From the NCBI GenBank assembly GCA_903886275.1, contig CAISLN010000121.1, forward strand, positions 1 to 64,000: a stretch of 64,000 nucleotides of DNA. The letters run 5' to 3'. Below are positions 36,401 to 51,400 of the stretch, in pieces. The DNA comes from an uncultured beta proteobacterium. GTDB lineage: Bacteria > Pseudomonadota > Gammaproteobacteria > Burkholderiales > Burkholderiaceae_C. Positions within the stretch are counted from its first letter, which is position 1. Each line of letters begins with the position of its first letter. Under the pieces are notes generated by a model, which searched no databases, was not told the origin of the DNA, and saw only the letters and a program-made list of their open reading frames with translations. The position numbers and the translations under genes were made by a program.

Positions 36401-39400
36401 CAGCGTCAGCTCTTCGGGCGGCGCTGCGGTGGGCCTGGTGCTGGCGAGCAACCTGGTCAACTCCAGGTCGAATGTGCTGCTGACACCCAGCAGCACCACC
36501 GGCGCGCCTGAACTGGCGCTGGGCGCCGTGTTCACGGTGGGCGCCAATGTCTTGGCCAAGGCCAGCGACACCTCGGGCATCGTGGCGCGCATTGGCGCCT
36601 CGGCCGGCAGCGAAGGCGCTGCGGCCCTGGGCGCCCAACTCGTGCGCAACGATGTGCGCAGCGCCGTAGAGGTCTTGGTCGATAGCGCGCGCCTGGACGC
36701 CGCTGGCGATGTGACGCTGCTGGCGCGCGGCTCGGCCAGCATTGAAGCCTTGCTGACCGACCAGGCATTGCCCGGACCCGCTGATGCCGCGCCCGCTGCT
36801 GCTGCGACCACAGTGGCCACTGCGCCCGCTCCGGCTGGCGAAGCCTCGATGGCCTTCAAGGGTCTGATCGCCACCAACCTGGTGCTGTCGGATGTGCGCA
36901 TGACCCTTCTGGACAGCGATATCCATGCGGGCGGTGACCTGTCCGCAGTGGCCCGCAATGCCGCCAAGATTGACGCCACCAACAACGCCAAGGCCGACGC
37001 CGCTGGCGCCGCCGTGGGTGTGACGCTGGCCTTCAACACCATTGGCTGGAAGGCGCAGAACGTCTTGTTCAACGCCATCGACGCCCTGTTGGGCGGCAGC
37101 ATCGGCGAGGAGCAGCCCGCGCAGATTTTGGCCACCGTCAGCGGCTCCAACTTGAGCGCGCAGGGCAATCTGTCTATCGATGCACAAGCCAAAGAAAACA
37201 TCAGCGCCACCATCACCAATGAGGCAGCCTCCAGCGGCGCCAGCGTGGCCGCCGGCATGGTGCTGGCGAGCAATGCACTGAGCGCACGCGTGCGTGCCAG
37301 CGTGGCCCCTGCCTTGAACGCGCCCGATCGGGTGATCTTGTCCGCCGGTGGCAGCCTGCAAGTCACCGCCAAGGACGATGCCGCCATCCTGTCCGACGTC
37401 AGCTTGATTGCCAGCAGCAGCGGTGCCGCTGCCGTCGGTGGGCAGGTGGTGCGCAACGATGTGCGCAGCCAGGTACGGGCCGAGGTGGACCGCGTCAGTG
37501 GCCAGGCCAGCGAAAACTTCCTGGTGCTGGCGCTCGAATCGGCCACCATCGAGGCCACCCTGGCGGGCCAAGCCAAGTCGCTGGCGGCCGGCGCCGCCAC
37601 CGCGAGCGCCAGTCCACTGGCCTTGAACGGCCTGATCGCCACCAACCTGGTGCTCAGCGAGGCGAGCGCAACCGTCAGCCACAGTGACCTGAGCGTCGAT
37701 GGCAATCTGTCGGTGCAGGCCGACAACCTCTCCACCATCAGCGCCAACAACAGCGCCAGCCTGGAGTCCGACGGCAGCGCCCTCGGTGTGACGCTGGCCT
37801 TCAACACCATTGGCTGGAAGCCGCAGAACCTGTTTGCCCATGCCATCGACGCCTTGCTGGGGACCGATGCGCTGGGTAGCGCGCAACCCGCCATCGTCAG
37901 CGCCCTGGTGCTTGACACCGAATTCACCGCAGGCGGCGATGTCGCCGTCACGGCCGGTGGCCTGGACGAGAGCGCCGACGCCCCCATGGGCGCCCACATC
38001 AGCGCCACCATCAGCAACGAGAGCACGGCCAATGCGGCCAATGCCTCGGCCAGCTTTGTGCTGGCCAGCAACAAAGTCAGCAGCACCAGCCAGGCCTGGG
38101 TGGGCCCCCTGTTGCCCAAGGACAGCGCCATTGCCAGCGCTGATGCTGCGCGCATGCAACTGGTCGTGGGGGGGCAGTTCACGGTCAAGGCCATAGACGC
38201 CGGCACCCTGCAGGCCGATGTGAGCCTGTCCGCCAGCAGCGGTGGTGGCGCCGCCGTGGGTGGCATGGTTGTGATGAACGATTTGCGCGGAGATGTATGG
38301 GCCGGCATGGACCGGGTCGATCTGATTGCCGTGGGTGATGTGGCCATTTTGGCCTCTGAGACTGCGAGCCTGAGCTCAACCCTTGCGGGCAGCACGACGA
38401 GCTCCGCGCCCGAAGCCGGTGGTGCAACGAGCGTCTCCGTGCCCATGTCCTTCAATGCCTTGATCGCCAACAACGTGGTGTTGGGCTCCAGCCGCGCGGT
38501 CTTGAGCCTGAGCCATGTCCAGGCCGATGGTGGCCTCACCATTCAGGCCGACAACGTCTCCGACATCACGGCCATCAACACGGCCACCATGCGTTCGGGC
38601 GGCACCGCTGTCGGCGCTACGCTGGCCTTTAACACCATGGGCTGGGCTTCGCAAAACGTGCTGTACAAGGCCGTCGATGCACTGATTGGCACCCAGATTG
38701 GCGATGAAGATCCGCTGGTCGTATTGGCCAAGACAGATGCGGTGGAACTCGCGCTGGGCGGCGACCTCCAGGTCCTGTCCAATATGCATGCCACGCTGAC
38801 GGCCCACACCAGCAACGAGGCGAGCAGCGACAGCGCAGGCGCCGCCGCCAGCCTGGTGCTGGCCAGCAATATGGTGAGCACCAATGCCCGCGCCTTTATC
38901 GATCAAGCGAAGCAGACTGCTCCGCTCACGGTGGCCGGAGCCGTCACGGTGCGATCGGACGATACCCCCAGCATCATCGGCAACACCGTCGTCTCGGCCA
39001 CATCCAGTGGCGCTGCGGGCGCTGCGGCCAGCGATGGCGCCTACCTGCAGGTCGATCACCACAGCCAGGACGGCGAGGTCCAACTGGCCTTTAGCGACCA
39101 GGTGATGGTCGATGAGGGCTATACGGGCGGTGGCACGCCAGGGCGTATCTACCGCTACCTCGGTGCGGGTGAGACGCTAGACCTTTCGGTCGCGGACTAC
39201 ACCCGCAGCGGCCTGTGGTACGAGCTATTGCCGCCCACGGGTTTTGTGGGCGATGTGCTGGGCTTCCTCGGCTCGGCCATGCCTTCGATTCAAAAGGAAG
39301 TCGTGCTGACCACGCTTGCGATGGGCGGCGTGAACAGCCCGGTGGGCGTCAAGGTTGCTGGCGGTTGGGGCGGCATGAGCGTGGGCGATTTCCTCAATGG

Positions 39401-42400
39401 CGTCAATGGCGACAAGGCCGCCGGCATCACCAGCACCGACCAGGGCATTGCCCTGAACTCCGGCTCGCTCTTAGGCCATGCCGGGCCCGATCTGAGCCTG
39501 GAGTTGTTGTTCCCCAACCCCGTGCTGCCTTCCTTTGACTTCAAGCAGGTGCTGGGCACGGTCGATCATGGCGGCAGCTCCTACGACTGGGGCGTGCATG
39601 CGGTCGTGGGTTGGCCCGATGCCAAACTGTTCGACCTGATCAACCTGCCGGCGCTGCTGCAGGGCCGCTTCGAGCCGCTGCTGCCGGTGTTCAACGCCTC
39701 GGTGTTCTTCGGCGATATGGAAATCGATTCGCTGCATTTTCTGCCCGCGCGCTTCATCATCGAGCCGCCTGCCGTGCGCGTCACGGTGCTGGGCAAACCG
39801 GTGGAGCTGCGCTATGGCAGCCAAATGGTGGTGGACACGCCAGACGCGCTCAAGGCGTTCATTGACCCGAGCCTGGAGCCACGGGTGATCACGATCCCCA
39901 CCATCGACCTGGACCAGCTCATGAAGGTCAAAGGCGCCGATACCCGCGCTGCGACCTACTGGGCCAATGCCATGGTCATCGACGTCAGCAACCCCCAACT
40001 GCCGTACATCGAAAAGCAATTCACCGTCAGCACCACCCCGCTGGCTGGCCAGTCGTGGGATGTGGGCCTCAAGGTCGGCGCCGGCTGGCAAGACACCACG
40101 CTGCTGGACATGCTCACCGGCGAGGCAAAACCTGGCGGCATCAGTGCGCTGGACCTGGGCGTCAAGATCCAGGCCCCCGCCATCGAGATCGCGGGCTACC
40201 AACTGCAAGGGCCCGAGCTCAACCTCCAGCTGAGCCTGCCCAACCCCGAGCTGCCCTATTACGACTACCGCTACGCGCTGGGCCAACTCGATGTGCCCGC
40301 CACCGCAGGCAGCGCGGCAAAGGCCGTTGACTGGGGACTGGAGCTGGCCGTGGGTTGGCAAGACACGCTGCTGCTGGACCTGGTCGATATGGCGGCCTGG
40401 CAAAAAGGCGATTTCTCGGTGCAGTTGCCCAAGCTCAACATGCAGATGTACATCGATCTGCCCCAAGGCATTGCGCCCGGTGCGCTCGCGCCCTTTTTGC
40501 CCGAGTTTTTTGACGTCGCCTTGCCGTCGTTCAAGGCCACCGTTATGGGCCACGAGTTGTCCATCGGCTTTGGTCAGACCCTGCGCTACACCACGCCCGC
40601 CAGCTACGCCAACTACATCGACAAAACCTTGCCCGTAGGGCAGGTCACGCTGCCGGGACTGGACCTGGACATTGCGCTGGGCGCCTTGCGCAACGGCACC
40701 AGCGCGGCGCTGGAGGACATGAAATTTGTTCCCACCGGCAAAGAGCTGGCGATTGATCTGACCAACCCCAGCTCGGTCAACGCGGCGTTTCGCACCCTGC
40801 TCCAGGTGATCCCCGACAGCTACAAAATCTCCGACCCGCACCTAAGCGGCAAGGTGTTTGGCGTGCAGCTCGATGCGACCATACCGCTGGCCCAACTGGC
40901 ACCCCATTTGGTGGAATTCAGCTTGTCGGAGATCTTGCCCGCCAGCGTCTACCAGCTGATGGAGCCCTTCATCAAGAAGTCCACCAGCCCGGCGGATGTG
41001 GTGGCCATCACGCTGCCCCAGATGACGTTCCCCCCCATAGGCTCCAGCGTGCCCTTTGTCGATCAGTTCCTGGACCTGCTCAAGGTCATGCCCACCGAGG
41101 TGCGCCTGTACAACCCGACGGTCTCGGCCAGTCTGCTGGGTCTGAACATCGACCAGCGGCTGCCCCTCAGCGAGGCCATTCAGGCCGTGGCCAGCCAGCT
41201 GGGTCTGGATATCTTCACCTTCCATACCGACGCCGCAGACCCCAGCAAGAGCTACCTTCAGTTCAGCCTGCTCGACATGATGGACAAGCTGCCCCAGACG
41301 GTGCAAGACATCCTGGGCTATTTCATCGACAAAGGCATAGACATCTCGGGCCGACCGCCGCTGGAGTTGCATGTGCCCGAGCTTGCCTTTGGCGACTTGA
41401 CGCCGGCGCGCCTGGTGCAGTACGCACCCTATGTGAAACTGGGCACCGCCGTGCTGGCCAAGCTGGGCTTCGCGCTGCCCTTCATCAACCTTGACCCGAC
41501 CACGCCAGCCCAGACCGCTCAAACCACTCCTGCCGCCAGCAGCACGCCCGCCGTCAGCCCGCCAGCCTCCAGCATTGCAACGCCCAGCGTGGTCGCTGGC
41601 ACCTGGGTGGACGCCAACCAACTGGTTTCCAGCGCGGTAGGGCAGTCCGAGTTGCAAACGCTCAAGCTCCAGCTTGCGCCAACCAGTCAGGCCGCTTCCT
41701 TCACCCTCGCCTTGGGCCCGACCCATGTCACCGACGACATCGCAGTGCTCGCCCTGGGCGCCACAGGCAACGCGCTTGAGCGCATCACCTTCCTGAACCC
41801 GCAGGCGAATGTCAACAAGAAATACCAGCTGGTGCTGGGCGGCCAGCGCTCGGCCGAACTGACTTTTTCCAACGACCCATTGCGCGATGCGGCCGTGTTG
41901 CAAAAGGCCATCGAAGGCCTGCTCAAAGTGCCTGCCGGCAAGGGCGCGGTCAGCGTCACCTTCAACCAAAATTCCAAGAACGTACGCACGTTTGACATCG
42001 CATTCGGCGCAGCCTTGGGCGGCAAGGATATCGGCCAAATCACGGCCGAGCGCGTGCAGCCCATCGGCCAGAGCCTGGCTGCCAACACCCTGCAATTTCA
42101 CACCAGCACGACGCGCCAGGGTCATGGCGCCTACACCGCAGCCGACCAGGTCCGCTTGATCCAAGCCGCCATCGACAAGCGTTTGGGTGCCGGCCTGATC
42201 ACTGTGGGCGTGGACAAGGCCGGCCAATACCTGCTGTCCATGAAGGGCAAGTACGACAACCTCAACCTCGAACAGATAAAGGCCAGCACCCTGTCCAAGG
42301 GGCTCACGGTCAGCACCGCCACCCAGCGCCAAGGCCAGCTCGCCAGTGGGTCGGCCTATAGCGTTGACCTGGCGGCACCGGCAGAAACCAAGAATTTCAA

Positions 42401-45400
42401 TCTGCAGGTCGATCTCAACGGCGTGACCTACAGCGCAGAAAACCTGGCCATCGCAGACACACCAGCCCAGTTGCGTAGCGCCTTGATGGCGGCCTTGTCG
42501 GCAACAGGCGAACGCCTCGATGCCAGCGCCTTGGCCATCACGGTGACGGCGGGCAGCAAGGCCGGTCAATGGACGGTGAGGTTTGGCGTCACCGCCGACG
42601 CCCTCTCGGTCACCGGCTTGCGCACGGAGTTGCCGGCCGCTGTTGCAGCGGGGCCCACTTTGCCAGGCGCAACCTTGCCCGAAGCGCCGACTGCATCCGT
42701 CAAGGGCGCGATGGCCGTGGGCGGCCTGGTGGTGCGCAACGACGTGCGTGCGCTCTCCGAGGCCTTCATCCGCTACGCCAGTCTGACCGCAGGCTCGGTC
42801 AGCGTGTCCGTGTCGGAGGCGGCCAGCATCCAAGCCAGTCTGCAGGCCACGGCCAATGCCAGTGGCGGCTCCGGCAAGGGCCTGGCCGTGGGTGGCGCGA
42901 TTGCGACCAACCTGATACTCAACCAGTCGGCCGCCTACATCTCTGACAGTACGGTGGAGAGCACCGATGGCGGCGTCAGCGTGGACGCCAGCAACACCGC
43001 CAGCATCAACGCCATCAACAACAGCGCCATCAGCTCGGACGGCACTGCGGTGGGCGTCACGCTGGCCTTCAACACCATTGGCTGGCAAGCGCAGAACCTG
43101 CTGTTTGCCGCCATCGATGCCCTGGTTGGCAGCGACATCGGTGAGCAGCAGCCCGCAGCGGTCAAGGCCTACCTCTACAACACCGACGTGCAGTCGGCCG
43201 GCGCCCTTTCGGTGAATGCCAACAACGCGGCCGAGATCCTCTCCGAAATCAAGAACGAAGTGGCCTCCGCACTGGCCGCAGCGCCCGCCGACTCGACCAC
43301 TCCGACCAGCGCGGCAGCTGCAAAAGGCGGCTCCAGCAAGAGCATTTCGGCCGGCTTTGTGCTCGCCAGCAACATGGTCAGCAGCGCGGCCAGCGCCACC
43401 ATCAGCCATGACACCCTGGCCATGCGCACCCTCACCGCGGGTGCGGGCGGCCTCTCTGTCGTATCGCGCGACGATGCCCGCATCGTCTCCCGGGTGGACC
43501 TGTCGGTCATCGCGGGTGAAGAGGGCGAATTGGCCAAAGCCATGCGCTCCTTCATCAACCTGTTTGGCGTGACCTATAGCGACTATTCGGGCACACAGAA
43601 GGTTCTCTTTGGCGACCGCGTGCGCGTAGGAGGGCCTAACTACACCACCTTCGACCGACCCGAGACCGTCACCGCCGGCGACCGTGTGGAGCTCAGGTCG
43701 AGCCTGGGCGGCGGCAAAGCCGGCGACCTGTACGCCTACATCGGCGCAGAAGACCTTGCAGCGCCACGTCTGGACAAGACCGACTTCAGTGACAAGGCGC
43801 TCTGGCGCAAGATCTCGGGCAAGGCCAACACCACCTATGTGTTCAAAGGCCTGGCCAACCGCTTTGACCTGGGGCTGGAAGACTTCACCGATACCGGCCG
43901 CTGGCTGGCCATAGACCTCGACAGCCTGGTGGACATCGCCGCCGCGGCCGCCGAGGCGGCCGGTGCGCTGACCCAATCGACCTCGGCCCAGAGCACGGGC
44001 GGGGACTCCGGGTTTGGGGGGCTGGTGGTGCGCAATGATGTGCGCAGCGACGTGAGCGCCCGCGTGGAGGGCTTCAATATCGACGCCACCGGCAACGTGA
44101 CCATCAGCGCCACCGAATCGGCCATCATCCTTGCGCAGGACAAAAGCGCGGTCCAGGCACAGGGTGTGGGCGTGAATGTGGTGGTGGCCAACAACACCAT
44201 CTTGGGCAGCACCAGCGCCCTGCTCAAGAACAGCCGCTTGGTGACGGCCAGCGACGCGGACGGCCAGGGCGACCTCTCGGTCACGGCGGACAACATGGCC
44301 TTCGTCTTGGCCGAGGTCAACAGTTCGGTCAAAGCCTCCACCTCGGTGGGGGTGGTGCTGGCCTTCAACACCGTGGGCTACACGCCGCAGAACCTGCTCT
44401 ACAACATTGTCGATGGCGTGCTGGGCACCAGCCTGGCCGGGCAGGACAAGCTGTCAACCTTTGCCCGCATTGACAACACGCCACTGGAGCTGGCCGGCGC
44501 ACTGAACCTGTCGGCCCTGTCCGATGGTCAAATCCAGGCCCTCATCATCAATGCGGCGCTGGCGCTCAGCGTCAGCACCTCGGGCAAGAGCACGGCCATC
44601 ACGGTGGCGCCCATCATCGCGATGAACAAGATCGCCTCCCAGGTGGAGGCCTCGGTCGATCGCACCACCAGCCTCCTTGCGGGCGCTGACATCACCGTGC
44701 AGGCCAAGGGCAACACCCGCATCGAATCCGAAGTTGCGGCCAGCGCCATTGGCATCGCGGCCAATACCTCGGGCTCAGGCATCGCGGTGTCGGTGGGCCT
44801 GAGCCTCACGCGCAACGATGTCCAAAGCGATGTCAGCGCCTTTGTGCGCGGCCTGTCTTTGGCCACACCGGCCGAGGTCACCTCGGCCAGCGGCAACATC
44901 TTGATCCTGACCGAGCGCGGCTCGGCCATCGTGGCCAATGGCCGCGCCACCGCAGTGGCGGTGGGCGTCAGCACGGCGGGCGCTGCCACGGCGGTGGCGG
45001 CTGCTGGCACCCTGGCACTCAACCGCATCACCGGCACGGCCCAGGCCTATGCCCAGTGGGCCACCCTCAGCACCTTCGCCATAGGCGTTGCTGGCAATGT
45101 AGCGATCAAGGCACTCGATGACGCGCTGATTGATGCCAACCTGCGCTCGGTCGCAGCCTCGGTGTCGGTGGGTATGGGCGGTTCTGCGGCGGCCGCCGCT
45201 GTGGGCCTGTCGGTGGCGCGCAACCTGATTGGCCAGGCCCCCGTAGCCGTCTCGTACGACTACAAGGCCAGCGCCTACGACAAGGACAACAAGCTCACCG
45301 ATCTGGTCAAGGGCAAGCGCGTGCTGCTCGACTCGGCCTTGATGGGCAACGATATTTACGAGTACATCGGCGACCCGATCAGCAAGATCAATGGCATCGA

Positions 45401-48400
45401 TCTGGTCAACCAAAACTACTCCGACGAGAGCCAGTGGCATCTGGTGAGCTACAGCGCCAATGCAGCCATTACCCGTGCCCAACTGGTTCACAGCCAGGTG
45501 CGGGCGACCGGTGCGCTCAACCTAGAGGTGCTCAGCAGCGCCGAAATCAAGGCCACGGTGCTTGCCGCTACGGCCGCCATCGGTGCCGCTGGCGGTGGCA
45601 GTGCCTTTAGCCTGAGTGCTGCGGGTGCCTATGCGGAAAACCGCATCCGTTCCACCCTGCAATCCGGGGTGGTCGGCAATGCCGCTGCGCCGCTGACCAT
45701 AGCAGCCGGGCAGATCACGGTGCGCGCCGAGAGCCTGGCCACCATTGACGCCATCACCGGTGCGGCCGCCCTGTCGGCCTCGCTCTCGGGTGCCGGTACC
45801 GCCGCTTCGGTAGCCATCGGTTTGTCGCTGGCCTTCAACAGCATCGACTCCGATGTGTTGGCCGATGTGGTGGGCGCCAACATGGTCGCACGCAGCGGCC
45901 GCATCGCCTTGCATGCCATCTCCAGCGGCGTGGACCGCAAGGAGCTCGACTACCCGGCGATGCAGACAGCCGGCCTGAGCGCCGATGCCTTGAGCGCCCT
46001 GGCCAACGCGGGCAAGGCTGCCTCCTGCAGCAGCACCGCAGGTCAGGAATGGGACTACCTCACCAGCGATGCCACGGTGGAGCTGCGCAAGACCGTGACC
46101 GGCAGCGTGTTGGGCACCACCTCCAGCCGCAACCCCAAGGTGCGCGTGGAAGTGCTGGACAGCGCGGGCAAGGCCACCGGCGATTACCGCATCTACGAGC
46201 TCACCAACGACGCTTTGCTGTATTCGAAAGTGGACCTGTCCAAGGCCAACTTTGCCGGCAGCGCCGACTGGCGCGAAGTCGCCACCGCCCAGCAAACCAT
46301 CAAGGCGGGCTACACCGTCAAGGTGGCCGATGGCCACAGTGCCGGTGGCGAGGTCGGACGCGTCTATGTGTACGGTGGCGTGACCGAGGACTACAGCACC
46401 GAAGACGGCGAACGCATCGAAGGCAAGACCTGGCACGACGTGAAAAACGGCGATGTCATCCTGGTGGGCAGCAACCACATGGTCACCTCCACCTTTGGGC
46501 CGCCCAAGGAAAGTGGTCTGGCTGGCAAGCTCTACAGGTACCTCGGCACCAGCCAGCGCCTGGACATTTCCACCGAGGACTTTGCCAACGCGGGCAACTG
46601 GCAAGCCCTGGCCGTGCAGGAAAAAATTGCACTCTGGAAAGAAAATTACAGCGACACCAAGCGCTGGCGCCTGGCCCCAGACTTTGCCAACCCGGCCACC
46701 CAGACGGCCCTGGTGGGCGCGCTGCAGGCTGCCGGCCTGCAGGTGCCCGCTGTGGACCTGATCCATTCCTCTGCGCTGTACCGCAGCAACGAAGGCCTGG
46801 CCTGGGACTACAGCAGCGAAGCCGGCAAGGTCCTGCTTCTCAAGGGCACGGTGGTCGGCCTGTCCACCGGCAAGGACGCTGGCACGCTCTACCGCTTCAA
46901 GGGCGCCAGCGACGTGGCCGGCCTCGTCAGCGCAGACCCTGCAGGCAGCCTGAGCGATTTGGAAAGCGACCTGTCCAAGGAAAACTTCAGCAACACCGAG
47001 CGCTGGGAGAAGGTGAAGGCCAGCCCCCATTGGCTTGTGAAGGGCGACACCGTGCGCGTGCTCCCCAGCCATGCAGGTGGGGGCGAGCCCAACAGCGTTT
47101 ACCGCTACATCGGCACGAGCAACCAGTTGCTCATGGGCGACGAAAACTATTCCGACGATACCCGCTGGGCGCTGCAAGCGCCCGAGATCACCGTCTCGGT
47201 GATGCAAGCCGGGCAGCGCTGGAAGCTGGTGGATGCCAGTGGCAAGAGCTACACCCTGACCCTCACCGCACCGCCTGCCGGCTCCTCTGCTGCGACCACC
47301 GCGGTGGTTAGCCGCAACAGCATCAATGCCGTTTCTGTGGCCGCCTCGGCCGCCATCGGCCTCAGCGCCGCGGGCGTCGGTCTGGCCTTGAGCGGCGCGG
47401 GCGCCGTGGCGGTCAACACCATCAGCGGCGCCACCGATGCCTTGCTGCGCGCCAGCTCGGCTTGGGCCACAGGCGATGTGCTGCTCAGCGCCTCCAGCGA
47501 CAAAACCATCAGTGCCACCATCGCCGCCTTGTCGCTCGCCGTGGGCGCGGGTGCGACCACCGGCGTGGGCGCCTCCATCGGCATCGCCGTGGCGCGCAAC
47601 CTGATAGGCCAGGAAGGCTTTGGCATGCTGGGCGACGCCGCCATCGCCACGGTGCAGGCCCTGGTCATCGACTCCCATGTCCATGCAGGCGGTCTGCTCG
47701 ACCTGCGTGCCGATACGCGCCAAACCATTGACGCCCTGGTGGTGTCGGGCTCGGCCGCAGTGGCCGGCGGTGTGACGACGGGCGTTGGCATCAGTGGCTC
47801 GGGTGTTTGGGCCGAAAACCAGATTGGCACCCGCGTGCATGCGGGCGTCACCACGCTGAGCGCCCTGGGCGCGCGTCCGAGTGTGATCGATGCCAGCGAG
47901 GTGCTGGTCATGGCCACCGACCATTCGTCGATTCGCTCCTTTGCCGGCGCGGCTTCGCTGGCCATTGCATTTGGCGGCGACAGCGGTGTGGCCGTTTCGG
48001 TGGGCGTCTCCTTGGCGCGCAACATCATCAACGGATCGGTGCTGGCGTCCATCGACGGCGCGCGGCTCGTCTCCCACAGCAGGGTCACGGTGCAGGCCCG
48101 CTCGGACGCCGATATCCAGGTGTTTGGCCTGGCCGCTTCGATCGCCTTTGCTCTGGGTGGCGGTAGCACCGGCGTAGGCGTGAGTGGCGCCGGTGCCTCC
48201 GCGCTCAACGTGATCCTGGGCGATACCCTGGCACGCGTGCATGACAGCGACATCACGGCCGGTGGCGACGTCACCGTCGATGCCAATGCCAGCAACCGCA
48301 TCGCCGCCAAAATCATTTCGGCCTCGATTGGCGTGGGTGTCGCAGGCGCCGGCGTAGGCGTAGGTGCCTCCGTTGGCGTGTCGCTGGCGCGCAACTATGT

Positions 48401-51400
48401 GGGCTACGATCCGACCGGCTTTTCCGGTGCGGTCGATTTCGTCTCGGGGAAAGACAAGCCTTCGCGCATCAGCAAAGGGCAAATGATGCGCCTGAGCGCG
48501 GCCTCGGGCGCACGCGCCAACGAGGTCTACCAATACATCGGCAGCGATGACCTGCTGCGCGTGAGCGACAAGGAGGGCAACCCGATCGACCTGATCCTGA
48601 GCCAGGACTTTGCCGACACCAAAAAATGGACGCAACTGAGCCAGCCCAGGGCCAACCGCATCGAGGCTTTTGTCACCGATTCCTCGGTGGCCAAATGGGC
48701 CAGCGCGCCCGATACGGTGCTGAACTTCCATGTCACGGCCCTGACGCAGCAAAGCATTGTCTCCGTCGTGTTTGCCGGCTCCGTGGCCATTGCGGGCGGC
48801 GGCACGGCGGCGGTGGCGATCAGTGGCGCGGGCGCGAGTGCGGTCAACCGCGTGGGCTCGACCACGCGGGCCTATGTGGCCAACACCAGCGGACGCGGCA
48901 TCAAGGTCGATGGCGACATCGTGCTGGACGCGCTCGACATTTCGAGCATTTCTTCTTCGGTCATGGCGGTCTCTGCCTCCGCCTCGCTCGGCTCCTTTGG
49001 CGGCTCCCTGTCGCTGAGCGTCTCGCTGTCCGACAACTCGATCACCAGCCGCACCGAGGCTTTTTCCGACCTTGCGCTGCTGATGTCCACCGACGGCTCG
49101 GTGCGCATCAGCGCTCAGGACCAGTCCAACATCGACGCGTCCTCCGTCGCCGTGGCGGTGGACTTTTCCGCCAGCATCGGTGTCTCCTTTGCCGGTGGCG
49201 GCGCCAATGCCTTCAACACCATTGAGACCACCACGCGCGCCTGGTCGGGTCGCAGCACCGATACCCCGGTGACACAAAGCATCACCGGGCTGAGCGAGAT
49301 CTATGCCGCCCAAGACATCACCGTCAGCGCATTGAGCGCGTCCACGGCCAATGCCCGCGTGCGCGCGGCGGCCGCCAGCTTCGGCATGATCGCTGCCGCT
49401 GCGGCGGGCACGGTCACGCGCAACACCCTGTCCCCAGTGGTCGAGGCTTTCATCAAGGCCACCGATGTGCAGACCTCAGGCACGGTGCTGATCGCAGCGC
49501 GTGCGGACCAGACGGCCTATGCCCAATCCGACGCGCTGGCCATCAGCGGTGGAATTTCGATGTCGGTGGGTGTGTCTGCGGTGACCACCCTGGACGCCAG
49601 CAAAATCTACGCTGCGATGGACGACAACGCCCGGGTGCTCGCCGGCGTGTTGCGTGTCAGTGCCAATGCCTACGACAAGATTTCGCAAAAATCATCGGCC
49701 TCCAGCGGCGGCCTGATCGCCGGTGCGGGCGCCGTGTCCGACCTGCAAATTCTGGGCTCCACCATTGCGCGCGTGGGCAGCAATGCGCAACTCCAGGTCG
49801 GCCTGCTGGACCTGCTCTCCAACCGCGACCAGGACTTTGATGCCCAGGCCTTGAACATTGCCGTCGGTCTGTATGCCGGCAGTGGCGCCACGGTCACCAA
49901 CCTGGTGGCGGGCACGGCCGACGTCAAGATCGGCAGCGGGGCACAGGTCCATGCCGAATCGATTCTGATCAGCGCCAACAACCAGGCGGTCAAGAACAAA
50001 TACAGCAACAAGGAAAACTCGCTCGAATCGTTCTCGGCCAGTGGCGCCTCGATCACTGCGATTGTCAACACCACCTACCTGGGCTCGGGTAATGCCAAGT
50101 TTGGTTCTACCGTGGACATTGCAGCCGGTGCCGCGCTCACGGTCTCTACGACAGGGACCAATACCGGTGTATTTCGCATTGAAACCCTGTCCACCATCAA
50201 CCTAGTGGACAAGGTGCGCGTGGACGGTGTCTCTGGTCTGGGCATCACGGTGGCGGTGGCGATCCAAGAGGCCCAATCGGTGTCCAACATCACCGTGGGC
50301 TCGGGCGCATCGCTGCGCAACCTGAGTGGCGATTTGGTGCTGGCCACGCGCACCAACGCCGACATGATGGCCGGTGCCAACACCTTTTCGCTGTCGGCTT
50401 ATGGCCTTGCCAATGCCACCGCCAAAGTGGCTCTGTCGGCCAACAACGACATCACCTTGACGGACGCCGCATTGGTCGGTCGCGATGTGAAGTTGATGGC
50501 CGGGCAAAGCCGTGACCGTGTGCCCAACATCATCTTGGGCAAGGCGCGCGCCGACATGGCGATGGTCTCGCTGATGGGCATTACCGTGCCCATCCGGTCG
50601 GTCACGCTCGACGAGCACAACCAAATTGGCTTGCAAGGCAGTACCCAGGTGCGCGCCATTGGCAACGTAGACCTGCTGGCTGAAAAAGGCATAGGCAGCG
50701 CCACGCTGGACGGCTCCGTGCTCAACCTCAGCCCGGGCGCCCTGTTCACCGGCTTGGTTCCTAAGGGCGACGCAAGCGTCAACAGCTCGAACCAGGTGCT
50801 GGTGGGTGACATGGCCCGCGTGGAAGCGGGTATGAACTACAAGACCCTGCTCAGCATTCAGCCCTACACGGTTTCTGGCAAGCCCAATTTGGTGGGCAGC
50901 ACCGATGCCGCCATGGCTGCACGCATCAGCGCAATCAAGAGTGCCGGTGAAGCCGGGCTGGATTTGACCGAGGCAGAAAAGACAGCGCTCGGCCTGGACG
51001 CGGCCCAGTCTTACCACTACGTGGCCCTGGAACTCAAAGAGGTGTCGATTGGCCTGACCACCGGCACCATCGTCGAACTGGTGGGCAGCGACTACGGCAA
51101 AGGCATCTCGGGCGCCGCCTACCAACTGACCCCTGGCAGTTACACCGACCTGAACCTGGTGCTCGACAAAGAAGACTACACCGACGCCAGCCGCTGGACC
51201 CTGGTCACGCCCAACCACAAACTGGGCACCACAGGCCATGTGAATGTCGCCACCAACGACATCGTGCGCTCAAGCGACGGACGCTGGTTCCAGCGCACGG
51301 GTGCGGGTCTCACCATCGACGCCGCCACCGAAGGCTTCAACGCCAGCGCAGGCTGGTTGCAGATGCAGGTTCAAACCAGCGACAAGGGCAAGCAACTGGC

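Noticed and set aside
35000-45900. CRISPR array or mobile element as source of the repeats
   Set aside because: The repeats are ~800 bases, coding and in frame; there are no short identical repeats with unique spacers, no transposase and no terminal inverted repeats.
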